Source: Stramenopiles sp. TOSAG23-3
Lineage: Eukaryota; Sar
Assembly: GCA_900128585.1 (NCBI GenBank)
Contig: LT642297.1
Span: forward strand, 1 to 24,871
Length of the DNA: 24,871 bases
Direction of reading: 5' to 3'
Within the stretch, counting starts at the first letter, position 1. Each line of letters begins with the position of its first letter. The notes below the pieces were generated by a model. The model did no database searches and was not told the origin of the DNA. It saw only the letters and a list, made by a program, of their open reading frames with translations. Of this stretch, positions 1-8,682 are shown one piece after another. The translations under genes were made by a program, and so were the position numbers.

Positions 1-627
1 AAGTAATTAAATTTAGCTTCGTCATACCCTAATCCTAACTTGGTTCTGTAATTTCGTCTCATTGATGATTGTCAATCATAATAAGTTTAACAGAATATAT
101 TTGATAACCAAAATCACAACAGTAATGATCAGATAGAGATCAGGAATGTAAACCTCTAATGGACAAAAGTACAATTTAAATTATACCATAACTCCTCCTT
201 CCATAGACTTCGTATATAATAATAGCCTTAATTCCACTTAAAGTCCACTCGATAATTCTCATATTACATTTTAAGTGATGCTATGTCGGTGTATTTATAA
301 TTTTATTTATATATCCGGTATTAATTACTCTGTGGTGTGGTGAATAATAATAGTATTTCTTTTAATACCGATTTTATAACTATTGTTGTTTGTTGTTATT
401 TTTTTTATGACCAAAAAAAAAAGGCTCCGATTATGCATGAAAGCGATCATCTACTGGAAACGATTAGAAATAGATTTTTTTAAATGGTTTCCATTGAGTC
501 AGTACGTGTGCACGTCTACTGTCAACATTACATAATCTTCATACATTTTTTTATCACGAAGGGATTCATTCGAACGCTTTCAGCCCCTTCTCCTTTTGTC
601 GTTGGAATCGGTACTGTTCGCGCAGAG
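1..627. other. AT-rich intergenic region upstream of the first gene
   Basis: This stretch is strongly AT-rich with poly-A/T runs, for example around 400-420 and 474-481. An ATG at 484 is in frame with the downstream gene. However, the 48 codons it would add are hydrophobic, AT-rich and unlike the rest of the protein, so I treat 484-627 as leader. I see no RNA gene, no clear promoter motif and no repeat of note here. Confidence 0.6.
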
Positions 628-2067
628 ATGGCGGATAATACAGTCAGCATAGGCGAAGATCGCCGCTTAAGAAAAGCTTCCGTGAAAGTCTTGAACTCCT
701 TACGAGGCGTGGCGGCATTCCGAAGGTTTGACAAAATTGCACACCACAGTGAAATGCAGGAAGACATGTTGCGTGAAATGTTTTTCTCCTACGACAGTAT
801 CCATAATGGGAGGCTGGCGGTGGCCGACTTGTACGAACTATTAAGAATGGTTCGGACGTCGGGCGGAGCATCGCAGTCCCTTGCGAGCATTGCGGAAGTC
901 CCCGACGGCAAGGACGAGGGCCTGATCGCGATGATTGAAGAACTGCTGCCATACTACCACACAGACGGGATCAGTTTCCAACAATTTGTATTTGTGTACA
1001 ACCGAATTCTCGAAGTCGACAAAAAGGGAGGCAAACAAAAGTTGAAACGGAGCAAGCGAAGCAGCACGACGGGGGTGAGCAACTCCTCCATAATGTCGCC
1101 TGTAACAAGGAACCTGGTGATGAAAGAAATCGATCGATTGTACGAGACAGGGTCCATTTCCATAGAAGATAAAGCGCTGCTGCGAAGCATTGGCGAGGTT
1201 ACGTTCGTCCATGAGGACCAGCAGATTGACCATGAGCGGCAGGTGGTAGAATTGAAGGTAAAGCTAGCGGGACTGATCAAACTCCATTCTCAGACCAAGT
1301 CAAAGATGATGAGGAACCATATCTTTCGGGAATTAAATGCATTCAGAGGGGCCAAAGAACTGTACGAAGAATGCCTGGAGCAGCGACAGCACGTGAAGGC
1401 AAACAAGAAAATCCTTCACGGTCAACTGTACAAGCACACCTCCAGCCATACCCTGCTGGTCCCAGGACAACAAGCCGATGAGGAGATTCACTATTCTCCG
1501 TTTGACGACGAAAAAATAAATTACCACGGTATCGCAAACGTGGCCAAATTCTTCACCGCAGACGATAACCTGGAAAAACTCTCCATCAATTTGACACCAG
1601 AAATCAAGATTGCACTTATTGAGCACATAAAGGATATGTGTGTGCGGCAAGTTTTGCCACAGGACCTGAGTGATTTTGCAGTTGGATTGGTCAAAAAGGA
1701 GGACATGTACGCGACATTTGCATTTTACAAATTCGTGGACCACGACGAGTCTCTGAAACTGTACTTGAAGCAGCGAAGGGGAAAGCGCTTGAGCCAGAAG
1801 AAAAGGGACAGGAAAAAGCAGCACCGCAAGCTTTTGAAACGGGCAGATTCGTACAAGGCATTTATGCAGGAAAAGAGGCTCTTGTACGAAGACTTACAAA
1901 ACGATAAGGCAGAACAGGAACAAAAAGAGAAAGAGGAGAAGGCCGTCCAAGAGGAACTGCCTCCGAAGAAAAAACCCATTCGATTGAAGAAAGTGCCTCG
2001 CTGGTTGCAAATGTTTCAAGAAGCAAAAATGAAACAAGCACAACGGAAGCTGGATGAGCAGAATTAG
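628..2067 (+). CDS. Hypothetical protein with weak EF-hand-like segments and a basic, charged C-terminus
   Basis: The protein has 479 residues from the ATG at 628, and I do not recognise its family. Residues about 48-77 look like a helix-loop-helix with loop DSIHNGRLAVADL. The loop has Asp first and an N-G pair, but no acidic residue at position 12. A second segment at about 97-127 contains YYHTDGISFQQF, also EF-hand-like and also lacking a full ligand set, so calcium binding is doubtful. After residue 130 there is a basic linker, then helical charged sequence. The last 100 residues are rich in Lys, Arg, Glu and Gln and probably coiled-coil, with a PPKKKP-type basic patch. There is no signal peptide or membrane segment from this start. 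I prefer 628 over the in-frame ATG at 484 because base composition switches to gene-like exactly there. The gene is in tandem with NMNAT downstream. It may be a cytoskeletal or nucleolar-type basic protein, but that is a guess. Confidence 0.7.
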   Translation: MADNTVSIGEDRRLRKASVKVLNSLRGVAAFRRFDKIAHHSEMQEDMLREMFFSYDSIHNGRLAVADLYELLRMVRTSGGASQSLASIAEVPDGKDEGLIAMIEELLPYYHTDGISFQQFVFVYNRILEVDKKGGKQKLKRSKRSSTTGVSNSSIMSPVTRNLVMKEIDRLYETGSISIEDKALLRSIGEVTFVHEDQQIDHERQVVELKVKLAGLIKLHSQTKSKMMRNHIFRELNAFRGAKELYEECLEQRQHVKANKKILHGQLYKHTSSHTLLVPGQQADEEIHYSPFDDEKINYHGIANVAKFFTADDNLEKLSINLTPEIKIALIEHIKDMCVRQVLPQDLSDFAVGLVKKEDMYATFAFYKFVDHDESLKLYLKQRRGKRLSQKKRDRKKQHRKLLKRADSYKAFMQEKRLLYEDLQNDKAEQEQKEKEEKAVQEELPPKKKPIRLKKVPRWLQMFQEAKMKQAQRKLDEQN

Positions 2068-2514
2068 AGACACTATGAATGAAGAATGATCAAATCATCA
2101 ATTTTTTTTATATTAGTACGCACTAATACGCACTAATATTATTACGCACGGCCAAAATAACCCTAATAATAAAACTAACAGCAAACAACAACAAATGAAA
2201 ATGAAATAAATTTATAGATGATGACAGAGGATGATGACACCCACCCGCAGATTAAGATCATCATAATCATCCCATCGCATCATCATCCATCATCGATCCC
2301 CATTTTTATTATTATATTAATTTTTTTTGTTTTCTTTTTTATTCTTTTCTTTCGATGCAATAGACTACACCTTTTTACAATTTTTTGTTCAACTCACACG
2401 CTAAACCTTCATTGCATAAAATTCTAGATTAAAAAACCTGCGTGTTTCCCTGGTTGATGCTCTCGTTTACCGCTTTTTCTCCAGGTTGAACAGAGAAAAA
2501 CAATTCTTGACACC
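2068..2514. other. AT-rich spacer with short tandem repeat and candidate poly(A) signals
   Basis: This holds the 3' region of the preceding gene. AATAAA occurs at 2168-2173 and 2205-2210 and could serve as a polyadenylation signal. A 10-base unit TACGCACTAA is repeated head to tail at 2117-2136, with a further TACGCAC at 2143-2149. A T-rich, low-complexity stretch at about 2304-2350 follows. The open frame at 2218-2427 is a composition artefact. The sequence just before 2515 would contain the NMNAT promoter, but no TATA box is convincing. Confidence 0.5.
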
Positions 2515-3237
2515 ATGGCAACCATTGCTTGCAGACGTGGGGACGCCTTCCTGCTTTTGGATACTTACTCCAAACTTCGGCGTAATCTAGAGGTTGCCAG
2601 AGCCCAGGGTGCGACAAAGTTCGTTGTACTTCTAAGCACAGGGTCTTACAACCCTGTACACGTCCAGCATGTAAATATGTTTGACGTTGCCAAAGTAAAC
2701 ATGGAGCAGCAGGACCCCTCTCTTGCAGTAGTGGCTGGCTTCATGTCCCCTTCCCATGACGACTACGTTCGCAACAAATTGAGACTGGACGCCATCCCCA
2801 GCTCCGAGCGATTGCAGATGGTCCATGATGCAACGTACGACCACCCATTTGTAGCCGCCCACGACTGGGAGGCTTCCCAGAATCGATTCTACGATTTTTC
2901 ACAAGTAAGCAGAGCCGTACAAAAAGAGATAAAAAGCAAGTTTGGCCCAGATGTGACGATCTATTACCTGTGTGGGGCAGACCATATGCGAAAGTGCGGT
3001 TTGCAAAAGGGGATGAAAGGTGTCGGGGTAGTCGCCGTCCAACGGAAGGGGGTCAGTACTCCTTATGTGCCCAAAGAGGCCCGGAAAAAGGACGTCATGA
3101 TAATTACGGGAGACTTTGTCTCCGGTGTTAGCTCTACAGAAGTTCGTAAACGACTAAAGAAAAAGGGAAAATGTGCTAATCTCAATGGACTTCTTCATCC
3201 CGCAGTGGCAGAACGAATGAAGTCGCGGTACGGTTGA
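2515..3237 (+). CDS. NMNAT: Nicotinamide/nicotinate mononucleotide adenylyltransferase (NMNAT)
   Basis: The protein has 240 residues. It transfers AMP from ATP to NMN or nicotinate mononucleotide, the last or penultimate step of NAD synthesis. The nucleotidyltransferase signature is clear: GSYNPVHVQH at residues 43-52 holds the HxxH pair (His49, His52). The eukaryotic NMNAT segment YLCGADHM lies at 151-158, and the C-terminal SGVSSTEVRKRL at 203-214 matches the ISSTxxR phosphate-binding motif. Length fits the family; animal and fungal enzymes are somewhat longer. The N-terminus has about 35 residues before the first beta strand and no obvious targeting peptide, so the enzyme is probably cytosolic or nuclear. 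The start sits in the strong context CACCATGG. The gene is convergent with the aspartokinase gene, 113 bp away. Preference for NMN or NaMN cannot be read from the sequence. Confidence 0.93.
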   Translation: MATIACRRGDAFLLLDTYSKLRRNLEVARAQGATKFVVLLSTGSYNPVHVQHVNMFDVAKVNMEQQDPSLAVVAGFMSPSHDDYVRNKLRLDAIPSSERLQMVHDATYDHPFVAAHDWEASQNRFYDFSQVSRAVQKEIKSKFGPDVTIYYLCGADHMRKCGLQKGMKGVGVVAVQRKGVSTPYVPKEARKKDVMIITGDFVSGVSSTEVRKRLKKKGKCANLNGLLHPAVAERMKSRYG

Positions 3238-3265
3238 GGCACGTAGTGTTTACGAAGTAGAATTT

Positions 3266-3285
3266 TACCATATACGGGTATGGTA
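3266..3285. repeat. Short hairpin between convergent NMNAT and aspartokinase genes
   Basis: The 7-base arms TACCATA (3266-3272) and TATGGTA (3279-3285) are perfect inverted repeats around a 6-base centre. They lie 28 bases after the NMNAT stop and 65 bases before the stop of the opposing gene. On either strand this would form a 3' UTR hairpin. A role in 3' end formation is inference only. Confidence 0.4.
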
Positions 3286-3350
3286 GCTTTAACTAATCAT
3301 TTAAGAAAATTAGTAATTATGTGATGTTGTGTTAATGTACCTGGTTCCAT

Positions 3351-6227
3351 TCAGTCAACGCCCCACCCTCGAAGTCGCTGGGCAACGCGAATTATGTCCC
3401 CGAGAACTCCGCATGCTCCCTCCTTACCACCTTGCCCCGACCCAAAAAATGTTAGGGGGAAAGTTCGATGTCGCTCTGTCTGAAAGGAAATAAATATTTC
3501 TTTTCCACGAACGTGGAACAATTGGCTATCCCGGCTTACAACCTGAGGTCGAATATACGCCTTGGGGCCAGAAGTAGCATCAAATTTGATGCCCCCACTG
3601 AATCGTAAATGGGAGCCCTTGTCCTTGGACACAGACCCCCAATCAAAGTTTGCTAACTTTGTGTAGAGCTCTGAAGCTGTTGCAGTGGTCATTTCCAACT
3701 CTTCGTTTGGTGCCCCGACGATAGATTCAGGAATCAAAGGCTGTCGTTGAATGCCCTCGACTGTCAATGGTACCCCTAGCTGTCGTGCAATCACCACCAG
3801 TTTTCGTGCAAAATCAAGCCCAGACAGGTCCACTCTCGGGTCCTCTTCCATAAATTTGGCGTCGATCGCTGCCTTGATGGCCTCGACGGGAGAAACGCCG
3901 CGGGAAATTTCGCACGTGATGTAGTTCATGCTACCACTTAGTGCACATTCGATAGATATAACTCGGTCCCCCGTTCGTAGTAATGAACGGATAGACGGTA
4001 GGATTGGAAGTGATCCCCCTACCGTTGAATCATAAAGCAGGTATGCCCCACATTGTGACGAAGTCAAATACTTTTCGTTCGGACCAATGAGTTCGCTAAG
4101 GCCGCAGACGGAGGCAGCACTAGAGAGCACTACGTTAATGCCAAGTCCAAGGCAGCGCTTGTATAGGCCTTTTCGGGGGCGCAGAGAGCAATCGACAAAT
4201 ATTGGAGATGGCTGGGTTTTCAGGTACTCCAATGCAGAGTCTATGCACGCTTCCAACGACCCATCCTCTTTCCCGTATTCCCATAACTTCCCGTCGCACT
4301 GGATTTCCCCCCCACTTTCTTGAAGAACACCCACAATCCTCACGCAGAGGCTGTGCTCCCGCTCAAGCATCGGTGACTGCTGTTCGACTACTTTAACAAG
4401 TGCAGCAGAAGTTGTAGCAGAGCCGTGAAGACCATTTGGTGCAGCTAAGACTACCACGGAACACTGCGCATTCGACAAGTTGAAGGCGGCGTGAACAGCC
4501 CGCACGGCCCGCTTTGTGGACGCTCCGTTGATGGTGCAGGTGAATGAGTGGGATCCCTCCGCAACGGCAAGAATGGAAATTCCCAATGCACCAAGCGTTC
4601 CTGTAAACCGCGCAGCAACATTTGTGGCCTTCCGAATATTGGCCTGCACTACTGAAATCATTGTAACCGGCTCGGTCACCTGCACGTCGTCAACGTCGCG
4701 ATTTTCGATTTGGCGCGCCAAGGCCCGCTCGATCGCTAGCTTTGCCCGGGTCTGGTCGTCCACGGTCACGACAACGATCGCGCTCTGCCCATGTGCAGCC
4801 TGAGATTCCATAAGAATGTTTACCTTTGCCCCTGCCAATGCTGTGCTGATGGTAGCACCGAGCAAAAAATTGTCGTCCGCCTCCGCGCCGTCCTCTCTCG
4901 AGGTGCCACACTTGCGGCGGGAGACGATTTCCAACATCACAAGATTTTCCAATGACGTCACGCACGTCGGGCGAGGGCGTGGCGAGTCGTGGGGAAGTGG
5001 GGGCGTGGCATCCTTCATCATTTGTTCTTCGTCTATGTTTTCTCCGCCACTGTTTTCCTTTGAATACTCCCGTGTTTGAGTTCTTCCGGACCCATCCCGA
5101 TCAATGCACGTCCCACACCCTTCCCTCCCCGTTGCCAAAGAGTTTTGAAGGTACATGGGCACCCCAGTCTCCATCAACGGCAGGAATGTCCTTGGATGGA
5201 ACATTCCCGTGCCGTAGTCAGCCAGCCCAAGGGCTTCCCTATACGAAAGGTTTGCCACTGGTACAGCTTCCTTTACAATCCGTGGGTCTGCCGTCATCAC
5301 TCCGTCCACGTCCGTATTGATCACAACGCGGTTTGCCCGCAGCGCGGACCCTAGGAGAGTGGCCGTATAGTCCGAACCATTTCGGCCAAGGGTCGTCGTC
5401 CGTCCATCAGTGGTTTGGCCAATAAATCCAGTGTGGACGGCGACACGGCAGTGCGTTGCAGTGCTCGCCCACTGACCCCAAAGGGCGCGGACGTTTTCGC
5501 AAGTTTCGTTCCACTTCACTTTTGCGTTACCAAAGTGGGCGTCTGTCTCAACCCAGCTTCGGGCATCCACGAACGTAGCAGCAATGCCCTTTGTTCGCAG
5601 AATCTGCGACATCAAAAACGCGCTCAAGCGCTCACCGAAGGATAGGGCAAAGTCCAACGATAACGGTGTTACCTCTCGAAGAAGTGACATACCCTTCAGA
5701 ATGTCCCGAAGGGGACTCAGAAAAAGCCTAACATTTGCGATCAGCGACGGGGGATTGTGCCCAGAAGCACACACCGCCATAGCTTGCGATATGGCAAGTT
5801 CTGCCACACGGTCAATACAGGACTCCGCTGCGGCCATGTCCCCGCTGGCGGCGTAATCCGCCGCATCCAGCAAGTGGTCTGTCGTGTTTCCCATCGCCGA
5901 CACGACGACCAGGAGCGTCTTTCGGTAGGGCCCGGGCTTGGCCTCGGCGTGGAGCCGCGCGGAGAGGCCTGCGACGGTCGCCACGACCTGCTTGAGCCGT
6001 TCCGCTGTCCCCACGCTCGACCCACCAAATTTGTACACAAGGAAGAGGGAGGGTGGCGGGGCCAGGCAGTGACTCGATGCAAGCTGTCGACCGAGTGTGG
6101 GAAGGCAGAGGGATGACGGCAACATCCGTCCTGTGGGGAGTGCGTCATCCTCTGTCCCCCCGGGCTGAATCTTTCGCTTTTTCGGAATATGGGCCGTAGA
6201 TGAGGAGGGGGGCGGGGACGACAGCAT
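3351..6227 (-). CDS. Bifunctional aspartokinase / homoserine dehydrogenase, with divergent dehydrogenase motifs
   Basis: The protein has 958 residues from the first ATG (6227); the frame opens upstream without another ATG. The aspartokinase half is well preserved: VYKFGGSS at residues 64-71, SFGERLSAF near 197-205, LGRNGSDYTATLLGSAL near 280-296, and TDVDGVMTADPR near 305-316. A low-complexity insert at about 375-420 precedes two ACT-type regulatory segments at about 422-585, suggesting allosteric control by an end product such as threonine. The homoserine dehydrogenase half follows: STVGGSLPI near 734-742, ALSGSMNYI near 762-770, EEDPRVDLSGLDFARK near 794-809, and the terminal GSGQGGKEGACG. 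In E. coli ThrA and plant enzymes the cofactor loop reads GxGxxG and the substrate loop TPNKKA. Here these positions read roughly APNGLHGS and VVLSSAASV, so the usual lysine is absent. Aspartokinase activity is likely and dehydrogenase activity uncertain. The fusion occurs in bacteria, plants and algae. The N-terminus is Ser/Pro-rich with a PKKRK basic run, and targeting is unclear. Confidence 0.93.
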   Translation of the reverse strand: MLSSPPPSSSTAHIPKKRKIQPGGTEDDALPTGRMLPSSLCLPTLGRQLASSHCLAPPPSLFLVYKFGGSSVGTAERLKQVVATVAGLSARLHAEAKPGPYRKTLLVVVSAMGNTTDHLLDAADYAASGDMAAAESCIDRVAELAISQAMAVCASGHNPPSLIANVRLFLSPLRDILKGMSLLREVTPLSLDFALSFGERLSAFLMSQILRTKGIAATFVDARSWVETDAHFGNAKVKWNETCENVRALWGQWASTATHCRVAVHTGFIGQTTDGRTTTLGRNGSDYTATLLGSALRANRVVINTDVDGVMTADPRIVKEAVPVANLSYREALGLADYGTGMFHPRTFLPLMETGVPMYLQNSLATGREGCGTCIDRDGSGRTQTREYSKENSGGENIDEEQMMKDATPPLPHDSPRPRPTCVTSLENLVMLEIVSRRKCGTSREDGAEADDNFLLGATISTALAGAKVNILMESQAAHGQSAIVVVTVDDQTRAKLAIERALARQIENRDVDDVQVTEPVTMISVVQANIRKATNVAARFTGTLGALGISILAVAEGSHSFTCTINGASTKRAVRAVHAAFNLSNAQCSVVVLAAPNGLHGSATTSAALVKVVEQQSPMLEREHSLCVRIVGVLQESGGEIQCDGKLWEYGKEDGSLEACIDSALEYLKTQPSPIFVDCSLRPRKGLYKRCLGLGINVVLSSAASVCGLSELIGPNEKYLTSSQCGAYLLYDSTVGGSLPILPSIRSLLRTGDRVISIECALSGSMNYITCEISRGVSPVEAIKAAIDAKFMEEDPRVDLSGLDFARKLVVIARQLGVPLTVEGIQRQPLIPESIVGAPNEELEMTTATASELYTKLANFDWGSVSKDKGSHLRFSGGIKFDATSGPKAYIRPQVVSRDSQLFHVRGKEIFISFQTERHRTFPLTFFGSGQGGKEGACGVLGDIIRVAQRLRGWGVD

Positions 6228-7386
6228 GGTTGCGATGATGAAGAAACGAGGAAAATGCAAAAATAACTAATTCAAAAATGCAAAAGTGGCGTAACCAAAC
6301 TCAATGTCCAAGTGATAAATATATTTATCACCGTTTTCAGTTTAAATTTATTTTGAAGACGAGAAAGGGAAAGAATAATAAATAAAGAAACAAACCAATT
6401 GAAAATTAATACTTGATGAAACCGGTTCGTTGGTGGTGGAAACAGCATACAACATACAACATAACACAATATATACAACAACAATATAATAAATATAAAG
6501 GAAGAACGAAAGAAGAAGAAGAAAAAATGAGAGATGATGATGATATAAGAAAATTACACTTCTATTTTATATTAACATAGAAATAACATTGAATTTTGAA
6601 TAGAAAAAATGACGTAATAACAATTAATAAAATATGAAGAAAAAAAAGAATTCTTCTATCTTCTTCGATCGATAATATCTTTTTTCTTTTTACCCAATGC
6701 TACACTCTCTTTATATTTATAATATATATTTTTTTGTCTATTTTCTAATAACAATATTTTTTTATATTTTAAGAATGACGCACCCATCTTTCCATCTTTC
6801 CATCTTTTCCATCTTTCCATCTTTTCTTCTTTTCTTCTTTTCCATCTTTTCTTCTTTTCCATCTTTTCTTCTTTTCTTCTTTCCATCTTTTCTTCTTTTC
6901 TTCTTCTTCTTTTCTTCTTTTCTTCTTTTCTTTAAAAAATTAAAAAAAGAAAGAAGAAGAAGAAAAAAAGAAAATTATAAATTCCGTGGTTTTTGTACTT
7001 GTTAATTCTATGTATTAGTTAAAAAATATCCTTATGGTGTGTTTATGTATTATTATACTGATATTTCCTATTTTTTGATGATAAAATAGATATAAAAAAC
7101 AACCAACTTTTTTTCATCCTCCATCACAGAAGACGACAGATATTTATATTAGATTGTGAAAAAAAGTGAAGAAGAAAAGTACGATATTAATAGTACATTT
7201 CTTTCTTCTTTTTATAATGGTTGTTTACTTCTCTTCATCATATAAGTGAGACACAAGTTGTACGAGGAAGTAATAAATAAAAACACAGATAGTCGACTAA
7301 CTGAGCAACATAAAAACCAAGCAATATTGTGACAGAGACACGAATGCAGTAGCACGAGTTGTTCTGTCCGCCCCCGGTCCCTGGCG
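6228..7386. other. Long AT-rich divergent intergenic region with polypyrimidine tract
   Basis: This is the shared upstream region of the aspartokinase (leftward) and MFS transporter (rightward) genes. It is very AT-rich. A purine (GAA-type) stretch lies at about 6503-6530. An almost pure pyrimidine tract built of TTTTCTTC and TTTCCATC units runs over 6784-6932. A purine-rich mirror arm at about 6942-6974 could fold back on it. Open frames here on either strand are low-complexity artefacts. No RNA gene was seen. GC content rises only from about 7340, just ahead of the transporter start. Confidence 0.6.
6784..6974. repeat. Polypyrimidine microsatellite with adjacent purine arm
   Basis: About 149 bases on the plus strand are C and T almost without interruption except for CATC units. 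A TTTAAAAAATTAAAA spacer follows, then a purine arm of GAA/AAAG units. The two arms are imperfect reverse complements, so a long hairpin or a triplex-type structure is possible. Units of 6-17 bases recur irregularly, consistent with slippage growth. Confidence 0.7.
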
Positions 7387-8682
7387 ATGAAAAAAGGCTC
7401 TTTCGAATCCTCGGCTTGGGTTGCTTTTTTGTTAATATTCTTTGACATTGCCACCTATTCCCTCGCGGTCCCATTTTTCCCGTCTCTGTTTATTGAGACG
7501 CTGGGCTCTGAAAAGGGTAGCATTTTTTGGGGGATCGCACAATCGTGCGGTTGTGCAGTAGGGGTTATAAATGGTTTTCTCAGTGGGGTTTTGAGCGATA
7601 ACTTGGGCAGGAAATTTCCAATCGTTTTGAACCAGGCGCTGGGTTTCGGGGCGCTTGTATCGCTCGCCGTTGCCTCGGGCGAAAAGCAGGCGAGGAGTTT
7701 TTCAGCATATCTCTTACTATTTGGGTATATTTTCAGGAAAGGTAACCGCACGATCCCAGTAGTGATGGCTTATTTAGTGGATGGGACCAGCACCAACGAG
7801 CAACTGAGGGAGCTGTTGCCAAGGACTCACAGCGTGTTGGGGTTCGCGTTTGGGGTCGGTCCTTTAATATCTTCGCTTTTGCTGTCAAACCTTGGTGTGC
7901 CCACTAGCTCAATATTCGCTTTGGGCGCTTGCTTTGTTTTCATCAACATTGTCATGGCAGTCTATCAACTGCCGGCTTCACCGATAGTCTCAGGAAAGAC
8001 CAGAAGGGCAAAAGCGATCACCTGCAGCTCCATGAAGGAGTCCATCTTTAAAAACAAGGTGGTGTATTTTATACACTTTGCGGGCTCCATAGGACAACAA
8101 TGCTACATCGCAACGTTTGGAATCGTGGCTCGGGACAGGTTTCTAATCAAGGGCGCGCGCTATGGCTATATTATTTCGTACTTTGGGCTGGCATATGCTT
8201 TTTCTAGCGCTTACGTTGTCCCCATACTTTCCAAACACCTCAAACCCCGAACGCTTCTCAGCTCTGGCTTACTTTTTGTGTCCATTGCCCGTTGGCTTCT
8301 TGGGGTGGTCTCCACGATCAACATGCTTTTGGTGTGCCATGCTGCGGTGGCAATAGGCAGCGCTGCGTTTACGTACGTAGTGTCACTGGAGCTGAACCGG
8401 TTAGAGAAAGGCAGCTCCGTGGCTCAAAAATCCTATGGCGGAGCAAAGAATGGAGCCGCCGACTCCGTGTCAAAATTTGCTGGTGTCATTGCCCCAATGA
8501 TTACGTTACCCTTGCACTACTATTACTACTTGGACACCGCGGTTTCCCCTGGAGCGGCAATTGCGAGTACCTTTTATTTCCTCGCATTTTTGGCATCGGT
8601 GCTCTTACCGCTTGGCAATTATAACGGATCGTTACAGAAGAAGACCCCGCCTGGGAAGATGGGCAGTAAAAAATCCTTGTAG
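7387..8682 (+). CDS. Major facilitator superfamily transporter, drug:H+ antiporter-like
   Basis: The protein has 431 residues and is highly hydrophobic, with about 12 predicted membrane segments starting at residues 10-36. The MFS motif A is GFLSGVLSDNLGRK at 63-76, in the loop between segments 2 and 3. FAFGVGPLISSLL at 153-165 resembles the segment 5 motif C of DHA1-type antiporters (TetA, SLC22A18 and relatives). A cytosolic loop rich in Lys, Arg and Ser separates the two halves at about 200-222. The C-terminal tail is short and basic. The second half is less conserved, with a loop at about 340-360 that is Gly/Ser/Lys-rich. The substrate cannot be inferred, and location could be plasma, vacuolar or organelle membrane. 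The start at 7387 is the first ATG in frame and leads directly into segment 1. The gene is divergent from aspartokinase and convergent with the glycosyltransferase gene. Confidence 0.88.
   Translation: MKKGSFESSAWVAFLLIFFDIATYSLAVPFFPSLFIETLGSEKGSIFWGIAQSCGCAVGVINGFLSGVLSDNLGRKFPIVLNQALGFGALVSLAVASGEKQARSFSAYLLLFGYIFRKGNRTIPVVMAYLVDGTSTNEQLRELLPRTHSVLGFAFGVGPLISSLLLSNLGVPTSSIFALGACFVFINIVMAVYQLPASPIVSGKTRRAKAITCSSMKESIFKNKVVYFIHFAGSIGQQCYIATFGIVARDRFLIKGARYGYIISYFGLAYAFSSAYVVPILSKHLKPRTLLSSGLLFVSIARWLLGVVSTINMLLVCHAAVAIGSAAFTYVVSLELNRLEKGSSVAQKSYGGAKNGAADSVSKFAGVIAPMITLPLHYYYYLDTAVSPGAAIASTFYFLAFLASVLLPLGNYNGSLQKKTPPGKMGSKKSL

Noticed and set aside
27-37. Telomere-like CCCTAATCCTAAC
   Set aside because: It is a single imperfect copy, not a tandem array.
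484-627. N-terminal extension of the EF-hand-like protein from the ATG at 484
   Set aside because: The extra 48 codons are AT-rich with hydrophobic, spacer-like composition. Gene-like sequence begins at the ATG at 628.
2218-2427. Ile/Phe-rich 69-codon frame in the spacer before NMNAT
   Set aside because: It is AT-rich low complexity with no conserved features.
6228-6260. Extension of the aspartokinase frame to 6260
   Set aside because: It begins with TTG rather than ATG. The first ATG is at 6227.
6697-7005. Open frame across the polypyrimidine tract
   Set aside because: It encodes Phe/Ser/Leu low complexity produced by the CTT repeats, with no gene-like composition.
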